Shown in pieces: positions 52,437 to 64,000 of a DNA stretch of 64,000 bases. The notes beneath the pieces are model-generated. The model saw only the letters and a list, made by a program, of their open reading frames with translations. It was not told the DNA's origin and ran no database searches. The translations under genes were made by a program, and so were the position numbers. The stretch is from assembly GCA_035048495.1 (NCBI GenBank), contig CM068546.1:31390674-31454673 (forward strand). Reading direction: 5' to 3'. Every line of letters starts with the position of its first letter. The stretch's first letter is position 1. The stretch comes from Euptelea pleiosperma. Lineage: Eukaryota > Streptophyta > Magnoliopsida > Ranunculales > Eupteleaceae.

Positions 52437-55400
52437 TCATCTACTGTTCCTAAAGAAGTTGAGACCCCATCGATGAATCAACCCATCCATGATATGGCTT
52501 GCTGGGTTCCTCTGCACCGTCGAGGTGGCCCGCGAGCTGCCTGCCATGTCAGTGCCTCCCGCTGACTTTTCACCATCAGACGAGCTCTGGACACTCATTG
52601 ACACATCACTACGGGCAGAAGTCCCGATACTTGCTGAATCGATGAATGATGGAGGTGTATCGAATGTGAGTCCTGCAGATGACGTGCTCACATCTGTTGA
52701 TGGGTGTTCACAAGCTAAATCATGCGCATTGGTTCCTGATGTAGAACTGTCGTCCATCTTTGAGGACCCACAACACTCCATGTTAGAAGAAGATTCTGGG
52801 TCATCCTTCCGTGAAGATTCAGGTGAATTGGCACAGCCATTGGATGATTGTTCCCCTTCATAAGGGTGTCTGTTTTCCGAGTCCTTTAAAGATTCTATCA
52901 CCGCTTCCAAGAACATCTGCATAATTTTTTGAGCTGTCAGAGGTCAAGATTAACAAAATCCAGTCATCGGATGATTAGAAACATCCAATCAGACTGGATG
53001 TCGATGCTAAAAGATCTCCTAGAACATGGGAAACTTGAAATATAAACTTAACCCTTTCTTCTTCTTCCATGTTGCTTGGGAAATCTGATAAATCATCAAG
53101 CGAGTACTCTACATACTGGTCATCATCAATGATGGTTGGAACAAGCGGACCATAGGGATGACCATTGGAGAGGTCGAAGCTAATCATTCCAGAAGATGAA
53201 GAAACAGGATCGTGTTCACCTCCTTCCTGAGACAATAAATAGCGGGAGTCAGTGGTTTTTGGAGTTTCGATTCTGAAGCACCATACAAGTGGCCCACCAA
53301 CTCATCAATTGGAACTGTTTCTTCAGTAGAACACCTCTTGGATGGGCATACACAAAATCCATACCAACAGAGCAATCTTAACCATCCAAGCATGCGCTGA
53401 GACTTGACAGGCATAATAGGATTGTGATTAAGAGTTGGGGAAAAACCAGCGGCAGAGCCAGGATTTTGTTCAGGGGGGCACAATCCTTGTAATATATGGT
53501 GGATGTCCTAGATTTTAAAGGATTAAAATCTTAGGGGGGGGGGGGGGGGGGTGTTGGGGGTTGTTGGTTGCACCCCCGGGCCCCTTCCTGGCTCCGGGCT
53601 AGGATCACTAGATTGGCATGATTTTTGGAGCCATGACCCACTGATTGCACGGTCTGAATTCATCACTTTATGAGTCAAGTGCAAGGTATATGATGCATTA
53701 ACCAATTATACTAGGAAAGCAAAGGTCTATTTGCAAGCTCAGTCAATGAGTGCACTCCTGTGAGTATGAGAAAAAAGTGAAAATATTTCGGGAAAAATTA
53801 TGCAAACTGTTACCTCAGCGCCAGGCTGCTTTTCTTTAGAGGAAATATCAGAAGGGACCTGAGCAAGACAATGCATGTAAGTGCAACTCCCAAGGACATT
53901 GAAGAAGTAAATGAAGTTGCCCAGAAATTACAATAGAAATATTTCCCGACACCAAATTCATGACCTCACTGAGAATTAGATAATATTATCAACACAATAA
54001 GTGACAGTGCAAGGCATTTATCGGAGTCCCAAGTCAAGTCAACCTTAGGCATCTAGACATAACTAACCTAACATTGTCTAGTTTGTCCTTTTGTAAACTA
54101 GTCGTTTAAGTGACTTGCAAGGAATCAGTTTATTACTAATAGTGGCATTGTAGGTAAATTTACAGATGAATTTCATAACCAATGCCTTTCAGATTGATCA
54201 GTTAACAAAATTGGAATCGTCCAAAATGACCTAAAATATCAGGCTTTAAAAATAAAATACTTCCATGTATGTCAATTTCGGCCATGAATTTTTACATAAC
54301 AAACCCTTCAGGAAAATATAAGATCCATGTAACGCACTATGAATTAATGTATCTGATCCAACACACTATTTTACCATCTAGAGGAGAACAGTTAAACAAA
54401 CTTGTCACTGACCTCTATCCGACTTATAGTCCTTTTGGAACGAAGTTGATTAATGGCATCTTCCGTACTGCTTGTTCCCAGTCCTATAACCAATTACCAA
54501 TCAGCAGGAGAACAGAGAGATCCCAAATAAAGGGCATATCAGACACTAGCACTTGAAACAACAGAGATACAGTTTTTGACTCATGCCTTTAGATGCTTCC
54601 ATAAAACTGTGGTTTGTAAATCCCATTTCATGCCTGGTATCCCAACCACCCTGCACATGGAATCATCACCTCATGATTAGGATTGGAGATCCAACATTAG
54701 CAGTTTCAATAACATCAAAACCAACAACTGGATTATTGACATTCCATTTACCTTTCCGAAGTAATCATGCATGGTATCAAAATAATCTCCCTCAATGGCA
54801 TCCTTGGGAGGGTGCAGAACATTATGAAAGAAAATGGTTATAGAATCAAAGTAGAACTGAGGGCGCGGAGAGTTGTGATCTCCGTCAAATTTGATGATAT
54901 TTTTGTCTCCCTGCAAATTCATAATTTATAGTCAAGCATAATGACAAAGAAAATGGCTGCAAAAGATTTTCAGTGACTTCTAAATTTCAAAATTATTCAC
55001 CCAGATTCAGCAAATTGTTTCTGATCACAAATATATGCAATATTAAATGATTAGGATTATCTAGTCAGATTGGATTTGACCAACAAGATCTCCTTAGTGG
55101 GAACCATCTAGTGGTGGTTCTATCCCAGTTTTTTTTTTATAGGTTCTAACCCAGCTTAATAAGCACCAGTGCAACACGTGTTCCCCATGGTGCTGAATAT
55201 GGGGATTCCTTGTGCTGGTGAGTGTACGAAAGGTTTCCTCGAACTATTTTACATGGTTCAGGTGTAATCTATTTGTCAAGATACATTTTTCAATACCTTC
55301 CACACATATGAACCCAAATTTATGTAATACTATCTTTCGACATCATCGCATAATTGTATGGGTGCATTGCAGTTTAAGGTCCCCATGTATGATATCTCAC

Positions 55401-58400
55401 GTATACAACTAACACCAAAATATTTGTGTCTAAGTTACATAAAACTATCTGTGAGTGTGTATGGTCAACTGGTCATACAAGGCATGGGATAAGAGAGTAG
55501 GAAAATATGGAAAAAGAGATTTGGCACAGGAGGAGCCGGGTTTTCAGAACCAGACCAAAAATGTACATCATGGAATACTAACAAGTGAAAAACAACCTAA
55601 TGTTGCAGTATGCCAATAAAGGTTATGATGTTACTTTTATGCATATATTGTCGTGGAATGACAAGTAGATTCCACCTATTATATATGTGCATTATTAGAG
55701 AACAAGAATTAGATAAAGCTTGATGAATTGAGTTTTCTGTTTTTTTATATTTTGGACTTTGGAAGCCTGACATTGCAAGAGATGGGACATGGATTTAATT
55801 TTGTGCACAATGTCAAGGGTAGTAGATTTTGATAATTAGAATCATCAGGATTTCTTTTTCCTTTTCATTTTTTTTTTTTTTGACACATTTGCAATTGCAG
55901 CATAAAGTGAAGATTCTACCTGAAAACATTAATGTTGGTTATGTCTTTATTTTCCTTGTTTCATTGTAACTTGGGGTACCAAGGGTATTTCTCTATCTTT
56001 CACCTCATTAATATAATATATAGGAAATCGTGCTCCATAATAGACCGGATTTTCCTTTCTCTATTCTTCTATCTTCTCCTCTTCTCTCCTAATTTTTCTA
56101 TTTTATTTTTCACTTTATTGATTTAATTTAACCCTAGGTATGTGAAGTTTAGAACATGGTATCAGAGCAGATACCTAGGGTGTTGTGTTTCGAACCCTAG
56201 GGCTGCCACAAGTGGTAAAACCAAATGGTTGGGTCTTATGCCTAGGGCAAATTGCAAAGTTTTTTTTGGTGTTGGGTTTATTTTTCCCCTTTGTACTATT
56301 CAGAGTGTTCATGACACTATTTTCAGAGTATTGTTCATGACACTATTTACGGAGTACTATTCATGGAGTATTGTACATTGCACTATTCAGAGTACTGTTC
56401 ATCACACTGTTCAAGGATATTGTTCACAATTATTGTTTACAGAGTATTGTTCACCATTACTATTTGAGTGAGTAGTTTTCATAGGACATGCCGCAAGTTT
56501 TTTTTGGGAATTCTAATGCAAAACCTAGGTTGAAATTTGTCTATTGATAGTTCGTTTGGTGATTCATCTGCCACATCTGGAGTGACGAGTGGTATGTCAC
56601 ACATGAGTACCCATGGTGACTGGTTGCAGGTCACCACAGTGAAGTTGGATGGGTCGAATTACCTAGAGTGGTATGCCACATCTGGAGTGATGAGTTGTAT
56701 GTCACCCATGGTGACCATTTCCCAGGGTTGAAAGTCACCACAATGAAGTTGGATATGTCAAATTACCCTTGAGTGGGCATAGTTTGCCCGTATGTATATC
56801 AGTTGACAAAGTAGGTTGGGGTATATTAATGGCAAAGTGGTCACCAACCCTAACTGATTTACCTGTGATAAGTGGGAGGTTGAAAACCTCATAGTGATGT
56901 CATAGCTGTTACATTCTATGCAGTCACACATTAGTAGGGGCTTTTTTTATATCTCGGCTGCACATGAGATATGGGATGTTGTAGCGTAGACTTATGCCCA
57001 AGTTAGGAATCTTGCAAATTGTTCAAGTTGCAACAGGAAGTATTATATTTTCATTAGGGGGAGATGTCTTTGTGGGTGTACTGTGCTACTCTACAAAGTG
57101 GGAGTTGGACCACTACTAGAGCTATTCCACAGTTTGTGATACTATGTCAGGATACAAAGAGATGGTAAAATGCTAACAGATATTTGAATTCATTGCCTTT
57201 GTGACCGCCTCATTGATGCAGGCATATTCCAAAGGCTAGTCTGGAGGCTGCTTTATCTATCCTTTTTACGCAACCTGACAACGTGTTTGTGGTTAGTGTA
57301 ATCAGCCAGTTTATGCATGTTTCTCGAGCAACTCACCTTGAGGTTGCCAATAGAATTCTTAGACATCTCAAGGGCTCTCCAAACAAAGGTCTACTATTTG
57401 GGAGGCATGGACACCTACGTGTGGAAGCATATACTGATGCAAATTTGGTAGCTTCAGTTATTGATCATTGATATACATTCGATTGTTGTACCTTTATTGG
57501 GGGTAACTTGGTTTCTTAGAGAAGCAAGAAACAGTTTGTGGTAACTAAATCTAGCGCAGAGATAGAGTTTCGGTATATGGCCCATGGAGTGTGTAAGCTC
57601 TTATGGTTCAAGACTTTGTTGGGTGAGTAGGGAATCAAAGTTCAAGAGCCAATGAGCTTATATTACAACAATAAAGTTTCCATTAGCATTGCCCATAACC
57701 CAATCCAACATAATTGGACCAAGCACATAAGAGGTTAACAGACACTTCATCAAAAAGATGTTGAGTGGGCAAATTTGAACACCTCATGTCAAGACAGGAA
57801 AGCAAGTTGCAAATGTTCTGACTAAGGGTGTGAGTAAGGGTTATCTCCAATATATGTTAATCAAGTTGGGTATGATAGGTATCTTTGCATCAGCTTGAGG
57901 AGGAGTGTTGGTTATGTCTTTACTTACCATGTTTCATTGTAACTTGGGATACCAAGTGTATTTCTGGTATTTCTTGTCTTTCACCTTATTAATATAAATA
58001 TGTGGGAAATCGTGCTCCACAATATACACAATTTCCCCTTCTCCATTCTTCTCTCCTCTCCTTTTCTCTCATCTTTTCTCTTCTCTCCTAATCTTTTCTG
58101 CTTTTTTTTCACTTTACTGATTTAATTTAAACTCTAGATATGTGAAGTTTAGAATAACTAGTGCCCCATGGAGGAGCTAAGGCGATATTTATTTACTGCA
58201 TTTAGGAATTCTTTAGGGAAAACTTTTAATGTAGGTGTAGCTCAATGTTAATTACTATATAGTTCAGATTGAATGTGCATTTTTTCCTTTTATAATTAAC
58301 CATATTTTATTGAAGAAATAGGGAAATACAAAATAAATGTCAATGGGAAGAGTGTTAGGCCCATTCGTGCAAAAGAAACACTCCACTTAGGGCAAGTGTT

Positions 58401-61400
58401 TTTCTCCACTCACGAAAATAGGACCAACATTCGTCATGTTAACAGAATAGAATGATAGTAGCAGTTCACAAAAGAAGTTAGAAAGTAATTCACAATGCAA
58501 ATGATGATACCAGCGTAGATTTAAAAAATATATATAACATTTCTCAAATTTTACAAGAAATTGACAAGAAGCTTACCACATAAGCATCATATATACGTTC
58601 TGAGTGGTGGGGGCGAATAAAATCATCATCGATGGCATGACCTAGTAAAACTGGAACAAAGCAAGACTTTGCTACCTATAAGAAAAAAAGATATGGAATT
58701 TACTTCCATGAATGAAAATACATAAGAGTTACAATAAACATTAGAGAGGAAATGAGAAAACTCTTCTATTCTATTTTTGATTGGTAGAATTTGTACTTTA
58801 TCAAGTGTGCTTATTACATGTATCAAATCCTACGATATGAGTTGACACTTGCATATTCTACATTCTATATGCTTATTGATGGCTAATTGTTTACAGAAAA
58901 AGTTGGACTAGAAAGGAGACACATTCATATTTATTTATTTATTATTTTATTTTTTATAATTAATTAGTGATTGTAATAAAGAAAAACAGATGTATAAGAG
59001 GCCCGAAAAGTAAGCTAATGGGGGACCAACCACGTTAGCTCGACAGGAAGATACAATCATCAACTTAAGTTGATGCCCAAATCCAAATTATCCAAAAAGT
59101 TTACAAAATCCACAAAGGTCCATAGAACTCCTTGAGAATGCTTGCCCAATGACGGATGGTGACTTTGATCTTCCTAACAACTGCATCTTCATTACTTGTC
59201 TCCAATATGTGCTTATTCATTTCCTTCCAAACACACCACAACAAGGTGAAAGGGATCATCCTCCACACTATCTTCCCCTTCACTTCAGGCCATTCGTGGT
59301 CCAACTTCGCATGAAATAAAATAGACCATCAGTTATGTTGCGTGGACTCTTCTAAACGGGCGAAGTATAGTTGGACATGTGTTGGAGTCCGAAACAATAC
59401 GAATTTTGGTGCAACACTTCCAAATTAGTTTTGTTTTTTTCTTTCCTTAATTGCAAGATACCAATTCACATTTGCTATAGGCTATGAGTTATATCTTTTA
59501 AATTGTAGTTTTCTATTCGGAAAAATATAACATTAAAGTATATGTATTTTTTTGTCTACAAGTATATGATACAAATTATAAGATGTCCTATCACATTATC
59601 CACTATCACCACCATTATTATATACAGAACAATTACTTTGTGTCATTTGTGTCACATTATTTTAAAGTATCGAGTCCCCAAATCCTACTTTTCAAGGTTC
59701 ATCGAGTCAGACACTCTGCACATGTGTCAGACTCTGACACCCATGCCCGTATCAATGCAACATAGGTCACAAGGAAACACATTCACCCACATTCTTCAAA
59801 TCAAGTTCTAAATAAATTCACACTTGCATGTCTTTGGTTGCATAAAACCGCCTAGGAAACACTTGCAGGCAAAGCCCGCATCTCAGGTAAAACCGAAACT
59901 TATCCCAAAACCTAATTACATTTTCTGAAAAAACCAAATTCCAATCTGCTTTCTCAAATTGGTGCTCTCCTTGATAAGGCATATACGCACAGATGAAGAA
60001 TATGAAGATCTCGTTCATCCCATCAATATGTACAAGCTATTGAAGGTTATAATCAACATAAAAAGAGACACAACTTTAGTTTAATCGCCTCACTTCATCT
60101 TTAGTTGGCATTAGTTTCCAATGTACTCAAGAATATCCTTCAATGTTTGTGTAGCATTTTGCATTTGGTTTTATAATTCACTTTCTTTGAGTAGATGACA
60201 TTGTCCTTGGAGTGAATTTCAAACAAGCTGAATTCTTTGGAAGGTTCTTTGGTAGCTTTTTCTATATACTATTTGTTGGGGTATTTGGAAAGAGAGAAAT
60301 TGAAGAATTTTCCAAGATAAGATTAAGCAGGTGTTTGCTACTTTCATGACAATCAAGCTCAAAATTTATTAGTTCAGCATCGGAGTTCAATTATAATTGC
60401 TCCACCAATCTTGTTAGTAGTTGGCAATCCATAAAGTCGAGGTGGAAGAAACCTATGGAAGGATGGTTAAAGTTATACTTTGACGAGTACTCATTTGATA
60501 ATACCAGGCTGGCCAGAATTTGAGTATTATTTGAGACGGGAGAGATACGCCACTCAAGCTTCTTCGCCAACCGATTAGTATCAATGACTCCAACAACCAA
60601 CTGGACCATGCTTGATCTGATCCCCCACAAACTAATAGCTCAAATCCGCAAATGACCCATGCACGTACCCTCTAAAAGAATTTGCAAACAATTTAACCGA
60701 ATATCATTATATACATGAAACGTAGGAAACAAATAAAAAATGAATGTAGGAAAAGAGCATGAACATATGGGTCGATTAGATTTAGTCAACCTGAATGAGT
60801 AAGAAGCCAGATGCTAATTCTAGGTTTAGCATTGAGGTCAGGTAGTACAATAATGAAATGTGGTAGGAAAATAGTACGAACAAATGGGTTTTAACCACAA
60901 ATTTAGCAGTAGATTATGTACATTTATATATATAGAACATATGGGTGGATTAGATTTAATCAACCTGAATACGTAAGAACCAGATGCTAGGTCTAGCATA
61001 GAGGTCAGATAGTACAACTATAAAATGTGGTAGGAAAAGAGTATGAATATATCAGTTTTAACCACAAATTTAGCACTAGATCATGTACATTTACATAAAT
61101 GGTGCTCCTAAGAGTCTAAGACTATGAAATAAGATAATATGCTTCACAAATAAAATCATGAACCCACAAACAAATATCATTGAAAAGTAATCAGCCAGAA
61201 ATATACATAAAATTTTATAAATATTGGCATAATAAAACCTTAATGGTGTTCAATTCCATTATGTCAAACTTCGCCTTTTTCTGGATAACCTTCCTCATGA
61301 ATTGGATTGCATACTTCACCTAAAAGAAGTAAAAACAAAGGATTTGTCAAGTTCACGTGACAACAATGCTCATAATTTTACGACTGAAATGCTCTGAAGA

Positions 61401-62489
61401 AAATAGCATGAGAGATCACATGTATGGAAGGTCATGTTAGAATTCACGATGTTGGGGAATTTGGTAATGTTTACAGGATCACCTTTGTCCTCGTGGTAAA
61501 AATATAAAACCCAAAACAGGTTTAGTTTAGTCATTTCACTACAACTGAAGAGAAAGGGTGAGAAAATTCTCGGAAACAGACTGATCATAGTTGGAAAGCG
61601 GTTTTTGATAGCAGGATGAGGAAAGTTCTGTAAGGCCATGTTAGTCTGCTCCAGAAGAGAGGAAGATTAAACTGAATTTTGATGGTTGCCCTTTTGGTAA
61701 TCCTGGTTTGCGAGAATCCTGGGATCTTTAGGAATGATAAAGACCACTCTAAAAGCCTTTTTTGGGCAGATCTTGAGGAGTCAAATGAAGAGGAGACTCT
61801 CTAGCTCTTCTAGAAGGGTTGCAGTAATTTCAAGACTCATTGTTGGACCTATTGTAGTCAAAGGTGATTCTTTTTATGCATTACCATGGACTTCATGCAA
61901 AGCCCCGGGATCCTGGAGATTAGTTAACACTTAATAACATAGACCGTCTTTGAGATATCATGGGTATTGGATATCTTGTATGATCACATGCTTGGGAGTG
62001 CTAACAAGTAACAAGAAAGCATATTGTCTTGACAAGAGTCTTACGCATCTTTTGTATAGCAGAAACGTAATCCCTATTTTCTTTAGCTCCCTTTTTTAAC
62101 AATCTTTCTCATATTAATTGTAAGAAAAAGTCTCGGCAAGAGTTGCCATGAATTTTCGTACATTCTTTCCTCCTTTTGCTCCAAACACGGTGAAATGATC
62201 CACCTTCGCAAGTTCATAAATCTTTCATGCAATACATGGGTAGAAAATACATCTCTTCACAACAATAAAAGTTTAGAAAAGTAACTGTTGCAAAATCAGC
62301 AAAAGCATGTACAAAATTAGTCCTTGAAATAAAGCTGAAAAAAAAATGGAAATTTTTATACTTACAGTGAACTTGGGTAAACGGAATTTGTAAGTGTCTA
62401 CAAGTTCCATCATCAAGTCAACCAAATCAGAGAAGGGGCTGTCAAGAACCATTCCTGCGATTGACGGATCCTCAGCTCCATACATTAAG
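52437..62489 (-). CDS. Alpha/beta hydrolase (S9/S33-like), 5' exons outside the window
   Basis: Nine exons are visible, reading leftwards: 62489-62366, 61319-61239, 58675-58577, 54910-54752, 54650-54608, 54483-54413, 53858-53814, 53226-53053 and 52916-52437. They join in frame. The fold is shown by LMYGAEDPSIAGMVLDSPFS, the acid-residue region LLGHAIDDDFIRPHHSERIY and the catalytic-His region IIKFDGDHNSPRPQFYFDS. The expected nucleophile motif (GRSMG in relatives) would be in the next exon upstream, beyond 64000. The tail (YGPLVPTIIDDDQYVEYSLD, DFPSNMEEEER, then a Ser-rich end) matches a conserved plant family annotated only as alpha/beta hydrolase or serine aminopeptidase-like; the substrate is unknown. 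The 43-base exon at 54608-54650 is the least certain. The first codon in view is split (phase 2), confirming that it is partial. Confidence 0.85.
53447..53600. mobile_element. Short MITE with an 18-G run
   Basis: CAGCGGCAGAGCCAGGATTT is mirrored by GGCCCCTTCCTGGCTCCGGG, a terminus style common in plant hAT MITEs. The interior holds 18 consecutive G (53534-53551). It lies in the hydrolase intron between 53227 and 53813. Confidence 0.6.
55933..56156 (+). repeat. 5' LTR of the Copia element
   Basis: TGTTGG..AGAACA, 224 bases, directly followed by the primer-binding site. Confidence 0.8.
57906..58156 (+). repeat. 3' LTR of the Copia element
   Basis: TGTTGG..AGAATA, 251 bases, longer than the 5' LTR because of extra CTTTTCTCTC-type pyrimidine DNA near its end. 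Confidence 0.8.
58910..59304 (-). mobile_element. LINE 3' end in a hydrolase intron
   Basis: On the minus strand 59304-59101 reads WRMIPFTLLWCVWKEMNKHI then LETSNEDAVVRKIKVTIRHW, the characteristic C-terminal segment of the plant LINE reverse-transcriptase ORF. The AT-rich DNA to its left may be its 3' untranslated tail. The 5' part is not recognised. Confidence 0.7.
60440..60560 (+). mobile_element. LINE RNase H scrap
   Basis: The plus-strand reading KKPMEGWLKLYFDEYSFDNT RLARI resembles the start of LINE RNase H domains (GWLKLNFDGSSLGNPGPAGI). Decayed. Confidence 0.55.
61655..61940 (+). mobile_element. LINE RNase H scrap
   Basis: RKIKLNFDGCPFGNPG near 61665-61712, followed after frame breaks by VKGDSFYALPWTSCKAPGSW near 61860-61920, matches the beginning and end of a plant LINE RNase H domain. 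It lies in a hydrolase intron on the opposite strand. Confidence 0.65.
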
Positions 62490-62693
62490 CTGTGAGAACA
62501 ATGTATAGTGTTCATTGTAGATAAAGGAGAAGACAGCCCCCAAAATGAATATAGTAAATAAATAAAAACGTATCTATATGTGTCCGTCATTGTGTGTGTG
62601 TATTTATGTATGTGTGTGCTTGTGCAGCTAGATAGATGAAACAACAAAGCTTAAGGCATCCAACAACACTAATAACCATTAATGTAAAAAACA

Positions 62694-64000
62694 TAGTTCC
62701 CCACTAGGCCGAAGGCCACCAGAGCCCCTGAGGGGAACATAGTTTCCCTACCGGACTGAAGGCTAGGGACATCTGTACGATTTTAGGGGTATTTCGGCAA
62801 ATTTTCCTTATTATTTTATTTTATATATATTAGGGGACCTATGGAAAGAGAAAGAACTTTGCTCCACACGATTCTCTCTTTCTCCCCAATTCTCTCTTCT
62901 GCAAACCCTAGTTTCCTAACATGGCATGAAAGCATTGATCCATATCTAGTGTTTCTTCTTCTCCTTCCTCTTTATCTTCTTCTTTCCTTCTATTTTTGTT
63001 TTTGTGGAAGAATATCCGAATCTAGGGCTTGGTTGTAAAACATAGTTTATCTTTTTCTTCGTTGTGGTGGTTTTTACCACATGTACTATGTGTGGCAGTG
63101 AGAGAGGTCACTAATGAAGATTTGAAGACAAATCCAGGTCTCTATGTTGTTGTGTGTAGGTTGCAATTGTTGCACGAAGTATTTTTCTCCTCAAGGCATA
63201 TTGCTTGCCCTGTTAAAGTGATTTGTTGGTATCAGATTCTTCCCTGGGCTCCCTAGTCAACATCGCAAGTTAAAGAACAGCCTCAAGGGCCTCTAGTTGA
63301 AATGGCAATTATCAGATACCTTCTCCTTCCATCTTTAGTGGTTAGTTATGGATTCCAAACCCAATTTGATGGCTTCTTTTGATTTATTTATGTCCTAGAT
63401 AACTTCTATTAAACTTAATGGAAATAATTATGTTCCTAGATCAAAATTTGTACAAATTTTTCTCACGGCTAGAGGAAAACTTGGTTATCTGACTGAAAAA
63501 AAAAAGCCACCTCAACTGATAAAACTTATGAAGAATTGATCGTGAGAATGCTTAGATTATGGCCTAGTTGTGGAACAGTATGGATCCACATATTAGTGTA
63601 AATGTTAAGTTCCTAGATACAGCAAAGGAAATATGAGAAACAATGTAGGACATGAATTCGGGTGAAAAGAATTTTACCTGAGTCTATCAGTTATTTCAGG
63701 ACTTTTTTGCACTACAGCAAGGGGGCAAGAGTTTTGGTGAGTATTATCCCTGCCTGTGAGGCATAATTGATGAGTTAAATGTGTATCAGCCAATTACCAC
63801 TGATCCAAAGGTTCAACATCGACAACATGAAGAGTACAAAGTTACCAAGTTTCTATCTAGCCTCAAGTTTGAATATAAGCATATGAGAGCTCAAATTCTT
63901 AGCAATAAAGAGCTTCCTTCATTGACAAAAGTATACTCTTGCCTTCAACGGTATTTCTTTCATCTGCCCCCGGCTCCATCACTACAGATATTTCCGCATT
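62694..64000 (+). mobile_element. Copia retroelement, 5' part, running off the window
   Basis: An LTR-like leader ends CCTAGTTTCCTAACA at 62921, followed by a degenerate primer-binding site TGGCATGAAAGCATTGATCC. From about 63560 the plus strand, with stops and frame changes, reads gag: LDTAKEIWETMQDMNSGEKN, VYQLFQDFFALQQGGKSFGE, IIDELNVYQPITTDPKVQ and KVTKFLSSLKFEYKHMRAQI. The left LTR start is uncertain. It is degenerate and lies upstream of the last visible hydrolase exon, so it is probably intronic. Confidence 0.8.

Larger units (their letters stand above)
55933..58156 (+). mobile_element. Internally deleted Copia retroelement with both LTRs
   Basis: The 5' LTR is 55933-56156 and the 3' LTR 57906-58156; both begin TGTTGGTTATGTCTTTA and end near GTGAAGTTTAGAA. 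The primer-binding site TGGTATCAGAGC (56157) matches initiator tRNA-Met. A polypurine tract TTGAGGAGGAG precedes the 3' LTR. The interior is only about 1.7 kb: repeated ACTGTTCATGACACTATT-type words, a gag scrap, then the RNase H end (ATHLEVANRILRHLKGSPNK; YTDANLVAS) with stops. Protease, integrase and most of reverse transcriptase are missing. No matching 5-bp flanks were seen. It lies in a hydrolase intron on the opposite strand. Confidence 0.85.

Noticed and set aside
52489..52863. Plus-strand 124-residue frame at the hydrolase end
   Set aside because: It is the complement of the Ser-rich last exon, whose frame is supported by family sequence and splice joints.
56537..56731. Open frame after the Copia 5' LTR as a host gene
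   Set aside because: It lies just inside the retroelement where gag is expected and reads like a Copia gag start (VKLDGSNYLEW).

Overview
The window is nuclear DNA from a flowering plant. The genes have spliced introns with GT/AG borders, the families are plant ones (a CC-NB-LRR resistance gene, a MATH-BTB BPM adaptor, a nuclear-encoded mitochondrial EF-Tu), and the DNA between them is dense with MITEs, LINE remnants and Copia pieces. Large repeat-filled introns and the repeat style would fit a magnoliid or another early-branching angiosperm, but the sequence alone does not fix the species.

Layout. 0.8-4.3 kb (minus): a single-exon CC-NB-LRR gene. 5.6-11.7 kb (minus): a four-exon BPM (MATH-BTB) gene; intron 1 holds a 1.09 kb non-autonomous hAT element and intron 2 a dead LINE. 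12-22.2 kb: no gene, but a stack of inverted-repeat elements, several with readable target-site duplications (TSDs). 22.6-27.2 kb (plus): a five-exon conserved plant gene of unknown function with two C-terminal hydrophobic segments. 27.4-42.2 kb: a tandem segmental duplication. Each unit carries an armadillo-repeat membrane protein gene related to rice BLE2. Copy 1 (29.9-32.6 kb) is intact. Copy 2 (39.2-41.9 kb) is broken by a stop and two frameshifts. Both copies share a solo LTR, a short plastid-type 16S rRNA fragment and an hAT MITE, so those insertions predate the duplication. Between the copies sits a Tourist/Harbinger-like element that has itself been hit by several other MITEs. 43.2-50.7 kb (minus): mitochondrial EF-Tu, 12 exons, complete. 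52.4 kb to beyond the right edge (minus): an alpha/beta hydrolase; its last nine exons are visible and the 5' exons, including the expected nucleophile motif, lie outside the window. Its introns contain an internally deleted Copia element, LINE remnants and the start of a second Copia element.

The genes do not form a pathway; this is ordinary plant gene neighbourhood with independent loci. I found no new multi-gene system. The most informative parts are the duplicated BLE2-like locus, where the two copies act as a before/after record of deletions, the nested transposon insertions dated by their TSDs, and a group of MITEs that share an interior block but carry different termini.

Exon coordinates were placed by hand from splice consensus, reading-frame continuity and remembered family sequence. 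No alignment or database search was run.
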